DNA of 22,587 nucleotides from Fervidifonticultor_A sp037443565 (GTDB lineage Bacteria > Sysuimicrobiota > Sysuimicrobiia > Sysuimicrobiales > Humicultoraceae): positions 1 through 22,587 of the forward strand of contig JBBIOB010000050.1 in the NCBI GenBank assembly GCA_037443565.1, in the 5' to 3' direction. The translations under genes were made by a program, and so were the position numbers. Below are positions 7,253 through 14,576 of this stretch, piece after piece (position 1 is the first letter of the stretch; each line of letters starts with the position of its first letter). The notes under the pieces are model-generated. The model worked only from the letters and a program-made list of their open reading frames with translations, was not told where the DNA came from and made no database searches.

Positions 7253-8587
7253 ATGCCTTCGATGGCGCTCCTGCTCGGCGGGGCCTACGCGATCCTCGCG
7301 CTGCTCAGCCCCAAGGCCGCCCTGCTCGTGCTCCTCCCAACCGTCGCGCTCGCCGGCGAGATGCGGGTCGGCGCGGTGGTGCTCCGTCCGGACGACCTGA
7401 TGCTCACGATCCTCGTGGTCTCCTGGCTGCTGCGGCGCCTGACCGAAAGGCGCGCGGGCACGCCCCTCGACCGGCTCCTGTGGGCCTACGTCGTCGTCGG
7501 GGCGGTGGCGACGTTGTGGGGGGCGGCGTTGGGGACCGCGGACCTCAGCGCCATCCACCAGTACTCGGCGTCGGGGCTCCACCTCCTCAAGCGGCTCCAG
7601 TTCGTCATCTACTTCTTCGTGCTGACGGACACGGTCAAGTCGGCCGACGACGTACGGCGGTTCGTCTATGTCTTCATGGCCTCGCTGGCCGGCCTGAGCG
7701 CGTTCTCGATGAGGGCGTTCCGCGAAGCCGGGATCGCGCTTGCGCCGGTCGGCGCCGCCATCCACGAGCCGGGCCTCGCGGCCATGCTCAACGTGGCGCT
7801 CGCGCTTGGGCTCCTGGTGGCCTCGAAGCGCGTCGCCACCTCGCTGGTGTCCGGGGCCCTCCTGCTGGGCTCGCTGTGGGTCCTGCCCTTCAGCCTGGGG
7901 CGGAACTTCATTATCTCGACCCTGGCCATGCTGGGCCTGGTTGCCACCTCCCGGAAGCGGGCACTCCTGCTCATCCTGCCGATCGGCTGGCTCCTGGCAC
8001 CGCTGGTGCTGCCGCCGGATGTCATAGCGAGGACGCTGAGCATCCGGTACGCCTTCACCCAGACGCCGCCGGAGCCGATCCCGGGAGCCGGAATCTATGT
8101 CCCCGATCGCCTGGGCCCGGGACTCACATACGGCCGGCGGGTGCTCATGTCGTCGCCGCTGTTCGGCTGGGGCCTGGGGAGCGTGGCGCTCGGCAGCCTG
8201 GACAGCGAGTACGCCAACCAGTTCGTGGCGACCGGCGCCGTGGGTTTCCTGGTCTTCGCCCTGCTCGTCCGAAGGATCTGGCGTATGGGGCGGGAGACGT
8301 ACAAGGCCGCGACGGCGCAGGACTCAGGGGCGCTGCCGTTCGTCGCCGGGCTGCAGCACTGCCTGCTCGGGTATGCGCTCTACAGCCTCTTCAGCCCGTC
8401 GATCTCGGCCGCCCGCGCAGGGATGTTCTTCTTCACGGTCCTGGGGCTCCTCGCCGTGCTCCACCGCCAGCTCGTGCTGGAGCGCCCGGTGTTGGCTTCG
8501 GGGGAGGCCGGACGGAGTCACCGTGAGGATGCGATGATGTACTACCGTCCCGGCGTGACGCGCCAATCGGGAGAGGACAGATGGTAG
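7253..8587 (+). CDS. O-antigen polymerase/ligase-like membrane protein (Wzy/WaaL type)
   Basis: A 444-residue protein with about ten to twelve hydrophobic segments. The best recognisable block is in the second half, where SSPLFGWGLGSVAL is followed by a short polar stretch and FVATGAVGFLVF, the Wzy_C-type pattern of O-antigen ligases and polymerases; DSEY occupies the place where many members have His-Asn. A large periplasmic loop precedes it (about residues 255-300). The ATG at 7253 lies 4 bases after the previous stop; the frame is open upstream inside the neighbour, but that part does not look like protein. The 3' end overlaps the next gene by 7 bases. Polymerase is the likelier role beside Wza/Wzc-like genes, but ligase cannot be excluded. 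Confidence 0.85.
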   Translation: MPSMALLLGGAYAILALLSPKAALLVLLPTVALAGEMRVGAVVLRPDDLMLTILVVSWLLRRLTERRAGTPLDRLLWAYVVVGAVATLWGAALGTADLSAIHQYSASGLHLLKRLQFVIYFFVLTDTVKSADDVRRFVYVFMASLAGLSAFSMRAFREAGIALAPVGAAIHEPGLAAMLNVALALGLLVASKRVATSLVSGALLLGSLWVLPFSLGRNFIISTLAMLGLVATSRKRALLLILPIGWLLAPLVLPPDVIARTLSIRYAFTQTPPEPIPGAGIYVPDRLGPGLTYGRRVLMSSPLFGWGLGSVALGSLDSEYANQFVATGAVGFLVFALLVRRIWRMGRETYKAATAQDSGALPFVAGLQHCLLGYALYSLFSPSISAARAGMFFFTVLGLLAVLHRQLVLERPVLASGEAGRSHREDAMMYYRPGVTRQSGEDRW

Positions 8588-9660
8588 AAACTGCGGGGTG
8601 GTGTGCCGGACGCCACATCGTCGTCACCGGAGGAGCCGGGTTCCTGGGCAGCCATCTCTGCGACCGGCTGGTTCACCGCGGGGCCCACGTCGTCTGCATC
8701 GACAACCTGCTCACGGGGCATCAGGACAACATCGCGCATCTCATCGGGCATCCGCGATTCCACTTCCTGGAGTACGATGTCTGTGATTTCCTGTACCTCG
8801 AAGGCCCGGTCGATGCGGTGCTGCACTTTGCCTCACCCGCCAGCCCCAAGGACTACCTCGAGTACCCGATCCATACCATGAAAGTCGGGGCCATCGGTAC
8901 CCACCGGGCCCTGGGTCTGGCGCGCAACAAAGGGGCACGCTTCCTCCTGGCCAGCACCTCGGAAGTCTACGGCGATCCTCTCGTCAACCCGCAGTCCGAG
9001 GAGTACTGGGGGAACGTCAATCCCATCAGCCCCCGTGGCGTGTACGACGAGGCCAAGCGGTTCGCCGAGGCCCTGACGATGGCGTACTACCGCCACTACA
9101 GCCTCGACACGCGCATTGTCCGGATCTTCAACACTTTCGGCCCGCGGATGCGCATCCACGATGGACGCGTGGTATCGAACTTCATCGTCCAGGCGTTGCG
9201 GGGAAAGCCCCTGTCAGTCTTCGGCACCGGGACGCAGACGCGCAGCTTCTGCTACGTCGATGACATGGTCGACGGGATCGTCGCCCTGCTCGAGGCGGCC
9301 TCCGACCGCACCACCGACGAGCGCGCCGACCGGCGGTTCATCTTCGACGCGTCCGCCACGAACGGCGACTCGGTCCACAGCCCAGTCAACCTGGGCAACC
9401 CACATGAGCTCTCTGTGATTGAGATCGCCAAGCTCATCCTGGAGCTAACCGCCGCCGCAGGTCCGCTGGAGTTCCATCCACTGCCAGTCGACGACCCGCG
9501 CGTGCGCAGACCCGACATCCGGCGCGCCCGGACGCTTCTAGGGTGGCAGCCCCGGGTGTCTCTCACCGATGGACTCCAGCACACCATCGAAGACTTCCGG
9601 CGGCGACTCGATCGTGACACGGTGGCGCTCCCCACCGAGCCTCGCGAAGTCCGCACGTAG
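8581..9660 (+). CDS. UDP-glucuronate decarboxylase-like SDR (UDP-xylose synthase family) with insertion
   Basis: A 359-residue NAD-dependent short-chain dehydrogenase, normally converting UDP-glucuronate to UDP-xylose. NAD site VTGGAGFLGSHL (G17-G23), catalytic S125/T126 and Y155-x3-K159 (YDEAK), and the family blocks HFASPASPKDY, STSEVYGDP, RIFNTFGPRM, DGRVVSNFI and TQTRSFCYVDD are all present, as is the C-terminal RRPDIRRARTLLGWQP. About 25 residues (roughly 240-265, SDRTTDERADRRF onwards) are inserted before SPVNLGNP, where usual members have only a short turn. This makes it longer than the common 310-320. ATG 8581 has GGAGAGG at 8570-8576. The only UDP-sugar dehydrogenase in the operon is WbpA-like, so the true substrate could be a UDP-GlcNAcA-type sugar (inference). 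Confidence 0.9.
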   Translation: MVETAGWCAGRHIVVTGGAGFLGSHLCDRLVHRGAHVVCIDNLLTGHQDNIAHLIGHPRFHFLEYDVCDFLYLEGPVDAVLHFASPASPKDYLEYPIHTMKVGAIGTHRALGLARNKGARFLLASTSEVYGDPLVNPQSEEYWGNVNPISPRGVYDEAKRFAEALTMAYYRHYSLDTRIVRIFNTFGPRMRIHDGRVVSNFIVQALRGKPLSVFGTGTQTRSFCYVDDMVDGIVALLEAASDRTTDERADRRFIFDASATNGDSVHSPVNLGNPHELSVIEIAKLILELTAAAGPLEFHPLPVDDPRVRRPDIRRARTLLGWQPRVSLTDGLQHTIEDFRRRLDRDTVALPTEPREVRT

Positions 9661-9681
9661 CGCGTCCGGGCGCAGCATGGC

Positions 9682-11166
9682 ATGAACCAACATTCCATGA
9701 CCGCGGCTGCGACGCCTCCCTGGCTGTGGCCGCTCGCTATTACCGTGCTCGGAGGGCTTCTGCGCTTGCACCGGCTCGCGGCGTGGCCGCTCGTCCTGGA
9801 CGAAGGCTTCAGCGTCGGGATCGCCCCACAGGCCCTCGGGGCCATCTGGACCACAGTCGTCGAAAAGGACCCCTTCCATCCGCCGTTGTACTTCATGCTG
9901 CTCCACTATTGGCGCGCGCTGGGGGACGGCGACTTCACGCTCAGATTGCTATCCGCCATCCTCGGAACTCTGTCCATCTGGATACTCTATCGGATCGGCT
10001 CTTATCTGTTCGGGCGCCCGATCGGTCTGATCGCGGCGTTGATCCTGGCGGTCTCTCCCTTTCACATCTGGTACTCGCAGCTCGCCCGGATGTATGCCGC
10101 GGTCTTCCTTTTCTCCCTCGTCGCCCTGGACGCGCTCGTCCGGCTGCTTCGGGAAGGTCGCGCATCGCACTGGCTGGCCTACGTCGCCGCCGCGGTTCTG
10201 AGCATCTACACCGACCACGGGGCGCTGCTGGCGCTGGCGGCGCACAACGTCGCCGTCGCAGCACTGTATCTGCGCAGGGCCGGCCCTCCCCTCGGCAGGT
10301 GGGTCCTCGCCCAGGCGGCGATTGCTCTGCTCTACCTCCCGTGGGTTCCCGTGCTGCTGCGCATCGTCTTCCAGCTCGGCCCGGTCCCGGTCGCGTTCGA
10401 AGAGCGCCCGGCCGCCGCGGTGCCGGGTGCCCCGTCGGTGCTGGCGGACCTGGGATTCGTCCTGGCCGCCTTCACGAGCTGGTCCCTCCCCGAACAGCAG
10501 CCCCTGATCAAGGTCGCGGTGGTGGTGATCTTCGGAGCCATCGCGGTAGTGGGATTTCGCGCATCACGCGAAGAGGGGCTTGCGTGGCCCGTCCTGGGGG
10601 CACTCACCGTCGTGCCTCTCGCGGCTGCGGTCGTCCTCACCAGCAAGCTCGGAATCCTGTTCCCGAGGATGCTGATTGCCTCGACGGCAGGTTACTACCT
10701 CTTCCTGGCCGCGGGGTTTCGCGCGATCCCCCGGCGAGGGGCCGGCGCGCTGGCGCTTGTCGGGCTCCTGGCACTCAACACGTACTCCCTGAACACCATG
10801 TACTACCGCGTGGCGAAGGCCCCACCGTGGGATCGGATCGCGGCCAAAGTCTCATCCGGCGCTCAGCCGGACGAGGCGATCATCCTCGTCCACGGCCGGT
10901 GGCAGTGGGTGTTTCGGCGCTACTACGCCGGGCCGGACGTGGCCATTGACGGACCGCTGGGCCCACAGGAACGGGACAGGGTGCTCGACCTCGTCGACCG
11001 ACACGACGCGCTCCACCTTGTGCTCAAGGAGGAGACCAGAGCCGATCCCGATCGCCGCATCAGCGGACGGATCCGGTCGCGGTTCAATCGTGTCGATCGG
11101 ATAGAGTTCTCCGACGGTGTGGTCGTCGAGCGGTACGTTCGAGGAGGCTCGCGCACGAGCCCATGA
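9682..11166 (+). CDS. second GT39-type membrane glycosyltransferase
   Basis: A 494-residue polytopic protein with the classic GT-C opening: a first helix (about 13-28), then WPLVLDEGFSVG with the acidic pair D40/E41, then DPFHPPLYFMLLHYW. These are hallmarks of the PMT/ArnT and RgtA-like group using lipid-phosphate sugar donors on the outer face of the inner membrane. About ten hydrophobic segments end near residue 375, followed by a soluble C-terminal domain of about 115 residues (WDRIAAKVSSGAQPDEAIILV onward), common in this branch. The start follows the previous stop by 21 bases with a weak ribosome site; an ATG 15 bases further in is possible. It overlaps the next gene by ATGA. Sequence is clearly different from the GT39 gene at 5992. 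Confidence 0.87.
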   Translation: MNQHSMTAAATPPWLWPLAITVLGGLLRLHRLAAWPLVLDEGFSVGIAPQALGAIWTTVVEKDPFHPPLYFMLLHYWRALGDGDFTLRLLSAILGTLSIWILYRIGSYLFGRPIGLIAALILAVSPFHIWYSQLARMYAAVFLFSLVALDALVRLLREGRASHWLAYVAAAVLSIYTDHGALLALAAHNVAVAALYLRRAGPPLGRWVLAQAAIALLYLPWVPVLLRIVFQLGPVPVAFEERPAAAVPGAPSVLADLGFVLAAFTSWSLPEQQPLIKVAVVVIFGAIAVVGFRASREEGLAWPVLGALTVVPLAAAVVLTSKLGILFPRMLIASTAGYYLFLAAGFRAIPRRGAGALALVGLLALNTYSLNTMYYRVAKAPPWDRIAAKVSSGAQPDEAIILVHGRWQWVFRRYYAGPDVAIDGPLGPQERDRVLDLVDRHDALHLVLKEETRADPDRRISGRIRSRFNRVDRIEFSDGVVVERYVRGGSRTSP

Positions 11167-12674
11167 GCCGCCCCCACGAGTCAGTCGACGTGGCGATCAT
11201 CGGTGGAGGGCCCGCTGGCCTGACCGCGGCTTACGAACTGGCGAAGCACGGACGGAGCGTCACCGTGCTGGAAAGGGATCCCAAGTACGTAGGAGGCATC
11301 GCCCGAACGGTCCAGTACAAGGGGTTTCGCTTCGACATCGGCGGCCACCGCTTCTTCTCAAAGAGTGACGAGATCGAACGGCTCTGGGACGAGCTCTGTG
11401 GCGACGATCTCCTCCGCCGGCCGCGGCTGTCGCGCATCTACTACCGGGGTAGGTTCTTCGACTATCCATTAAAAGCGGGCAACGCGCTCCGCGGCCTGGG
11501 CGTGTTCGAGAGCGCGGCATGCGTAGCCAGCTACCTATGGTATCGGGCGAAGCCGATCCGCCCCGAGCTGTCCTTCGAGGACTGGGTCGTGAACCGGTTT
11601 GGCCGCCGCCTCTTCGAGATCTTCTTCAAGACCTACACCGAGAAGGTGTGGGGGATGCCGTGCGACCAGATCTCTGCCGATTGGGCCAGCCAACGGATCA
11701 AGGGGCTCTCGCTGAAGGAGGCCGTGCTCAACGCCCTGCTCCCCCAACGCACCCGCTCAAAGGACCGAACGATCAAGACCCTGATCGACTCGTTCCGCTA
11801 TCCGCGCCTGGGTCCGGGCATGATGTGGGAGACCACCCGCGATCGCGTCCTCGCGCTGGGCGGCGAGGTGAAGATGGGACACACGGTCACCGGCGTCAGG
11901 CACGATGGGACACGCGTGACTCATGTCGCCGCCGCAGGCCCGGATGGGCCTGCGGTCCTGCGGACCCAGCACGTCATCTCCTCGATGCCGCTTCGGGAGC
12001 TGATCGAGCAGTGGGACCCGGCCCCGCCGCAATCCGTCCTGGACGCCGCCCGCAGCCTGAAGTATCGCGACTTCCTGACGGTCGCCCTCATCGTCCGGCG
12101 GCAGCAGCTCTTTCCCGACAACTGGATCTACATCCACGATCCCTCGGTGAAAGTGGGGCGGATCCAGAACTTCCGGGCGTGGAGCCCGGAGATGGTGCCT
12201 GATCCGGAACTTGCCTGCCTCGGGCTCGAGTACTTCTGTTTCGAAGGCGATGCGCTGTGGACGACGCCCGATCCCGAGCTGATCGCGCTGGCCACCGAGG
12301 AGATTGCGCGCATCGGCCTGATCCGCGCCGATGAGGTGGTCGACGGCTGCGTGGTCCGCATGGAGAAGACGTATCCCGTCTACGACGGGGCCTATGCCCG
12401 GCACGTCGAGGTCATCCGCGACTACCTGGCGCAGTTCCCGAACCTGCAGGTCGTCGGCCGGAACGGCATGCACAAGTACAACAATCAGGATCACTCGATG
12501 ATGACGGCGCTGCTCGCGGCCCGCAACATCATGGGCGCGCAGTTCGACGTCTGGAAGGTCAATACCGACGCCGAGTATCTCGAGGAAGACCGGGGAGGAG
12601 CGGATCAAGGACGGCTCGTGCCCGTCAGTCGACAGGATGTCCTTCCGGCCCCGGCCGGATCCGACGGGGACTAG
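11163..12674 (+). CDS. FAD-dependent NAD(P)-binding oxidoreductase, HemY/UDP-galactopyranose-mutase-like
   Basis: A 503-residue flavoprotein. The N-terminal dinucleotide site is AIIGGGPAGLTAAYEL (G14, G16, G19) with ribose-binding E37. GGIARTVQYKGFRFDIGGHRFF matches the amine oxidase/protoporphyrinogen-oxidase group (COG1232) that often sits in polysaccharide clusters. The C-terminal flavin block is VGRNGMHKYNNQDHSMMTAL. The resemblance to UDP-galactopyranose mutase is at fold level only; the substrate is unknown and could be a nucleotide sugar or lipid-linked sugar. The last 25 or so residues are low-complexity and probably a tail. It overlaps the upstream gene by ATGA. Its TAG stop lies inside a CTAG shared with the opposing methyltransferase. 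Confidence 0.85.
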   Translation: MSRPHESVDVAIIGGGPAGLTAAYELAKHGRSVTVLERDPKYVGGIARTVQYKGFRFDIGGHRFFSKSDEIERLWDELCGDDLLRRPRLSRIYYRGRFFDYPLKAGNALRGLGVFESAACVASYLWYRAKPIRPELSFEDWVVNRFGRRLFEIFFKTYTEKVWGMPCDQISADWASQRIKGLSLKEAVLNALLPQRTRSKDRTIKTLIDSFRYPRLGPGMMWETTRDRVLALGGEVKMGHTVTGVRHDGTRVTHVAAAGPDGPAVLRTQHVISSMPLRELIEQWDPAPPQSVLDAARSLKYRDFLTVALIVRRQQLFPDNWIYIHDPSVKVGRIQNFRAWSPEMVPDPELACLGLEYFCFEGDALWTTPDPELIALATEEIARIGLIRADEVVDGCVVRMEKTYPVYDGAYARHVEVIRDYLAQFPNLQVVGRNGMHKYNNQDHSMMTALLAARNIMGAQFDVWKVNTDAEYLEEDRGGADQGRLVPVSRQDVLPAPAGSDGD

Positions 12675-13741
12675 CCCGGCGTGGATTGAGAGGGGGGCGG
12701 CGCGGCCCGGGCGGGGCCGGCGCGGCACAGGATCTGAAACCCCGGCCCGAAGAGCCGCAGGCTTTCGCGAAGGACCGGCAGCCGCCGGACGAGTCCATAA
12801 ACCCGCACCTGCGCGCGCTGCCAGCCCGTCAGCCGGCGGCTGTCCAGACCGTGCAGGCTGGGAAACAGCAGGCGGCGGATGCGGAGCGACGCCCCGCCTA
12901 GCAGCCGTCGCATCTGGAGGTAGGAGACGGGATGGATGGGCCCGTACGGCACGCCCCGGCGCCGGCGCACGTAGCGGTCGCGCAGGCGCACCGGGAGGAA
13001 TCCAACCCCCCAGACCCAGACGTGGGGATCAGGACCGAGGCTGTAGCGGTTCGGCGTGGAGAGGTAAAAGACGCCGCGTTCCGGTGTAAGGACACGCGCG
13101 CCCTCCCGCAGGAACGCCTGCGGGTCGTTCACGTGATCCAGCGCGTCCTCTCCGACGACGAGGTCGAAGGCCCCGTCGGGGAACGGCAGGTGCTCGGCGC
13201 AGGCGCATACGAGCGTGACGTTGCGGCCCCCGGCCTCTTCGAGACGCTTCCTCGCGACGATCAGCCAGCGGAAGGCGATGTCCAGACCCACGGCCGTATT
13301 GAACTCCGACGCCGCCGCGGCGAGGAACCCCGCCGTGCCACACCCAACGTCGAGGAGCCGGCCGCGGCCGGCGGGCGCGTCGGCCGAGAGGATCGTGGCC
13401 CAGGCGGCGCGTCCGCGCCGCTCTCCGTCCATCGCGCCCCGGACGTACTCGGCGACCAGGGCGCCGGGCACGCCGGGGGTGATAGCCCAGTATCGGGTAA
13501 CCAAGTCGCGGAAGCGGGACGACTCGTACCGCTCCATCAGCGCTTCCGCCTTCCGGTAGTCGTCCTCGATGGAGATGTATGGATCGGGGAACAGCCGGAA
13601 ATCCGGAATCCCCATGACGATCGGATACCGCCGGGCGCACGGCGGGCAGTGGTAGGCCTCGGACTCAGCGGCCAGCGGCCCTCGGCAGCGCGGGCAGACG
13701 AACGGCAGAGGACCCTCGTCCGAGGCGGGACGGTGGGTCAT
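12671..13741 (-). CDS. class I SAM-dependent methyltransferase with N-terminal zinc ribbon
   Basis: A 356-residue cytoplasmic enzyme. The N-terminus has a Trm112-like zinc-ribbon with C16, C19, C32 and C35 (CPRCRGPLA and YHCPPCARRYPI). The methyltransferase core follows: motif I LLDVGCGTAGFLA (D131, G133, G135), motif II acidic D154 (VGLDIAFRW) and a later EHLPFPDGAFDLVVGEDALDH-like region, characteristic of the Methyltransf_11/UbiE-like fold. The C-terminal 100 residues are basic and may bind membrane or substrate. The target may be a sugar hydroxyl or lipid carrier, but that is inferred from position. It is the only large minus-strand gene between the two trains, ends tail-to-tail with the flavoprotein, and diverges from the small membrane gene over 68 bases. 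Confidence 0.88.
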   Translation of the reverse strand: MTHRPASDEGPLPFVCPRCRGPLAAESEAYHCPPCARRYPIVMGIPDFRLFPDPYISIEDDYRKAEALMERYESSRFRDLVTRYWAITPGVPGALVAEYVRGAMDGERRGRAAWATILSADAPAGRGRLLDVGCGTAGFLAAAASEFNTAVGLDIAFRWLIVARKRLEEAGGRNVTLVCACAEHLPFPDGAFDLVVGEDALDHVNDPQAFLREGARVLTPERGVFYLSTPNRYSLGPDPHVWVWGVGFLPVRLRDRYVRRRRGVPYGPIHPVSYLQMRRLLGGASLRIRRLLFPSLHGLDSRRLTGWQRAQVRVYGLVRRLPVLRESLRLFGPGFQILCRAGPARAAPPPSQSTPG

Positions 13742-13809
13742 GGGACGCCCCGACTCATGGCGACCGGTACCGTTCTGCGCAACATGCCCTCCACCGTCGT
13801 AGCGCTGGC

Positions 13810-14151
13810 ATGACGCCCCTGTGGACGATTTCCCTGGCCCTGATCACGGCCCTCCTGGCCGCCGTCGGCCAGCTCCTCATGAAGCTCGGCGCCCGGTCGG
13901 TGACATCGGACATCGCGAGCTGGGTGCTGAACTGGCATCTGGTCGTCGGCGTGGCGCTCCACGGCGTTGGATTCGTCCTCCTCGTGCTGGCCTTCAAGCG
14001 CGGCAACCTCTCCATCCTTTACCCTGTGCTCGCCACCAGCTATGTCTGGGTCGCGGTCCTCTCGCATCGGTATCTGGGCGAGACGATCTCTGCGGTGCAG
14101 TGGGTCGGCGTGGGGTTGATCATCGCGGGCATCGGCCTGATCGTCAGATAG
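13810..14151 (+). CDS. small EamA/DMT-superfamily membrane protein (ArnE/ArnF or SMR-like)
   Basis: A 113-residue protein with four hydrophobic segments (about 5-25, 37-57, 68-86 and 92-112), the size of half-transporters that work as dimers. The block ALLAAVGQLLMKLGAR at the N-terminus and GNLSILYPVLATSYVWVAVLSHRYLGE in the middle are typical of the ArnE/ArnF and EmrE-like families. ArnE/ArnF flip an aminoarabinose-lipid carrier; a comparable role in moving polyprenyl-phosphate sugars to the GT39 enzymes is plausible but inferred. The start lies at the expected distance from the family core, although no clear ribosome site precedes it. It stands alone on the plus strand, and two hairpins follow its stop. 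Confidence 0.82.
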   Translation: MTPLWTISLALITALLAAVGQLLMKLGARSVTSDIASWVLNWHLVVGVALHGVGFVLLVLAFKRGNLSILYPVLATSYVWVAVLSHRYLGETISAVQWVGVGLIIAGIGLIVR

Positions 14152-14157
14152 CCGCGC

Positions 14158-14173
14158 GCCGCGAACTCGCGGC
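14158..14173. terminator. GC-rich hairpin GCCGCG-AACT-CGCGGC between convergent genes
   Basis: A perfect 6-bp GC stem with a 4-base loop lies 6 bases after the plus-strand stop and just before the end of the opposing toxin gene. Its place between convergent genes suits a bidirectional stop signal. No T-run follows on either side, so classical intrinsic termination is not proved. Confidence 0.35.
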
Positions 14174-14180
14174 TGGAGCG

Positions 14181-14576
14181 TCAGCCGGTCGCCTTCGGGT
14201 GACCGATCCAAATGGCCTCGATGAGGACCCGGCGACGTGGCCTGGGACCGCGCCCGCGTCGCTCGGCCCTTCTGCGGCCACCCTCCGTGGGATCGTCCAC
14301 GAAGTACCAGATGCGCCCACCCGCGGTGACCTCGTACTGCCAGCGGTGGTAGATACGACCCTCAAATGCGCCGGTGGTCAAGTTGCCTTTCAGCGGCATC
14401 TGTCGCGCGGAGACTGCGGTGGGGCTGGTGCTGAGGTGGTCGTAAGCCGCCGCCAGCGCGTTCGGTTCAACGGCTGCCAACTTGTCCCAGTCCTCGGCCA
14501 CCCGGCTGCTGATGGCCTCGATCGACCACTCGGTCGTGCGAACGGGTCGAGGGAGGCGGCTACCCCTTGCGGGCAC
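14181..14576 (-). CDS. RelE/ParE-type toxin of a type II toxin-antitoxin pair
   Basis: A 131-residue protein with the build of a RelE-fold mRNA interferase. Visible blocks are QMPLKGNLTTGAFEG, RWQYEVTAGGRIWYFVDD and the C-terminal IEAIWIGHPKATG; the ending GHPKxTx is very common in this family. Between the last two strands (about residues 96-116) is an arginine-rich insertion (RRRAERRGRGPRPRRR) longer than the usual turn. It begins at a GTG overlapping the antitoxin by 17 bases, so the two are coupled. The N-terminal 12 residues may be an extension caused by that overlap. In known systems such toxins cleave mRNA and are silenced by the antitoxin; activity here is inferred. Confidence 0.75.
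   Translation of the reverse strand: MPARGSRLPRPVRTTEWSIEAISSRVAEDWDKLAAVEPNALAAAYDHLSTSPTAVSARQMPLKGNLTTGAFEGRIYHRWQYEVTAGGRIWYFVDDPTEGGRRRAERRGRGPRPRRRVLIEAIWIGHPKATG
14186..14205 (+). terminator. 8-bp hairpin closed by a UUCG tetraloop
   Basis: Read on the plus strand, CGGTCGCC-TTCG-GGTGACCG forms an 8-bp stem with one G-U pair and the very stable cUUCGg loop. It lies 34 bases after the small membrane gene's stop and inside the last codons of the opposing toxin gene. It could end or protect the plus-strand transcript. There is no following T-run, and coding constraint on the toxin's GHPKATG end could partly explain it. Confidence 0.35.

Noticed and set aside
5902..7254. Long minus-strand open frame (about 450 codons) opposite the first GT39 gene
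   Set aside because: Its translation is charged low-complexity text (rich in R, G, H, E, P), as expected from antisense of GC-rich membrane-protein codons, and the plus-strand product has a clear family.
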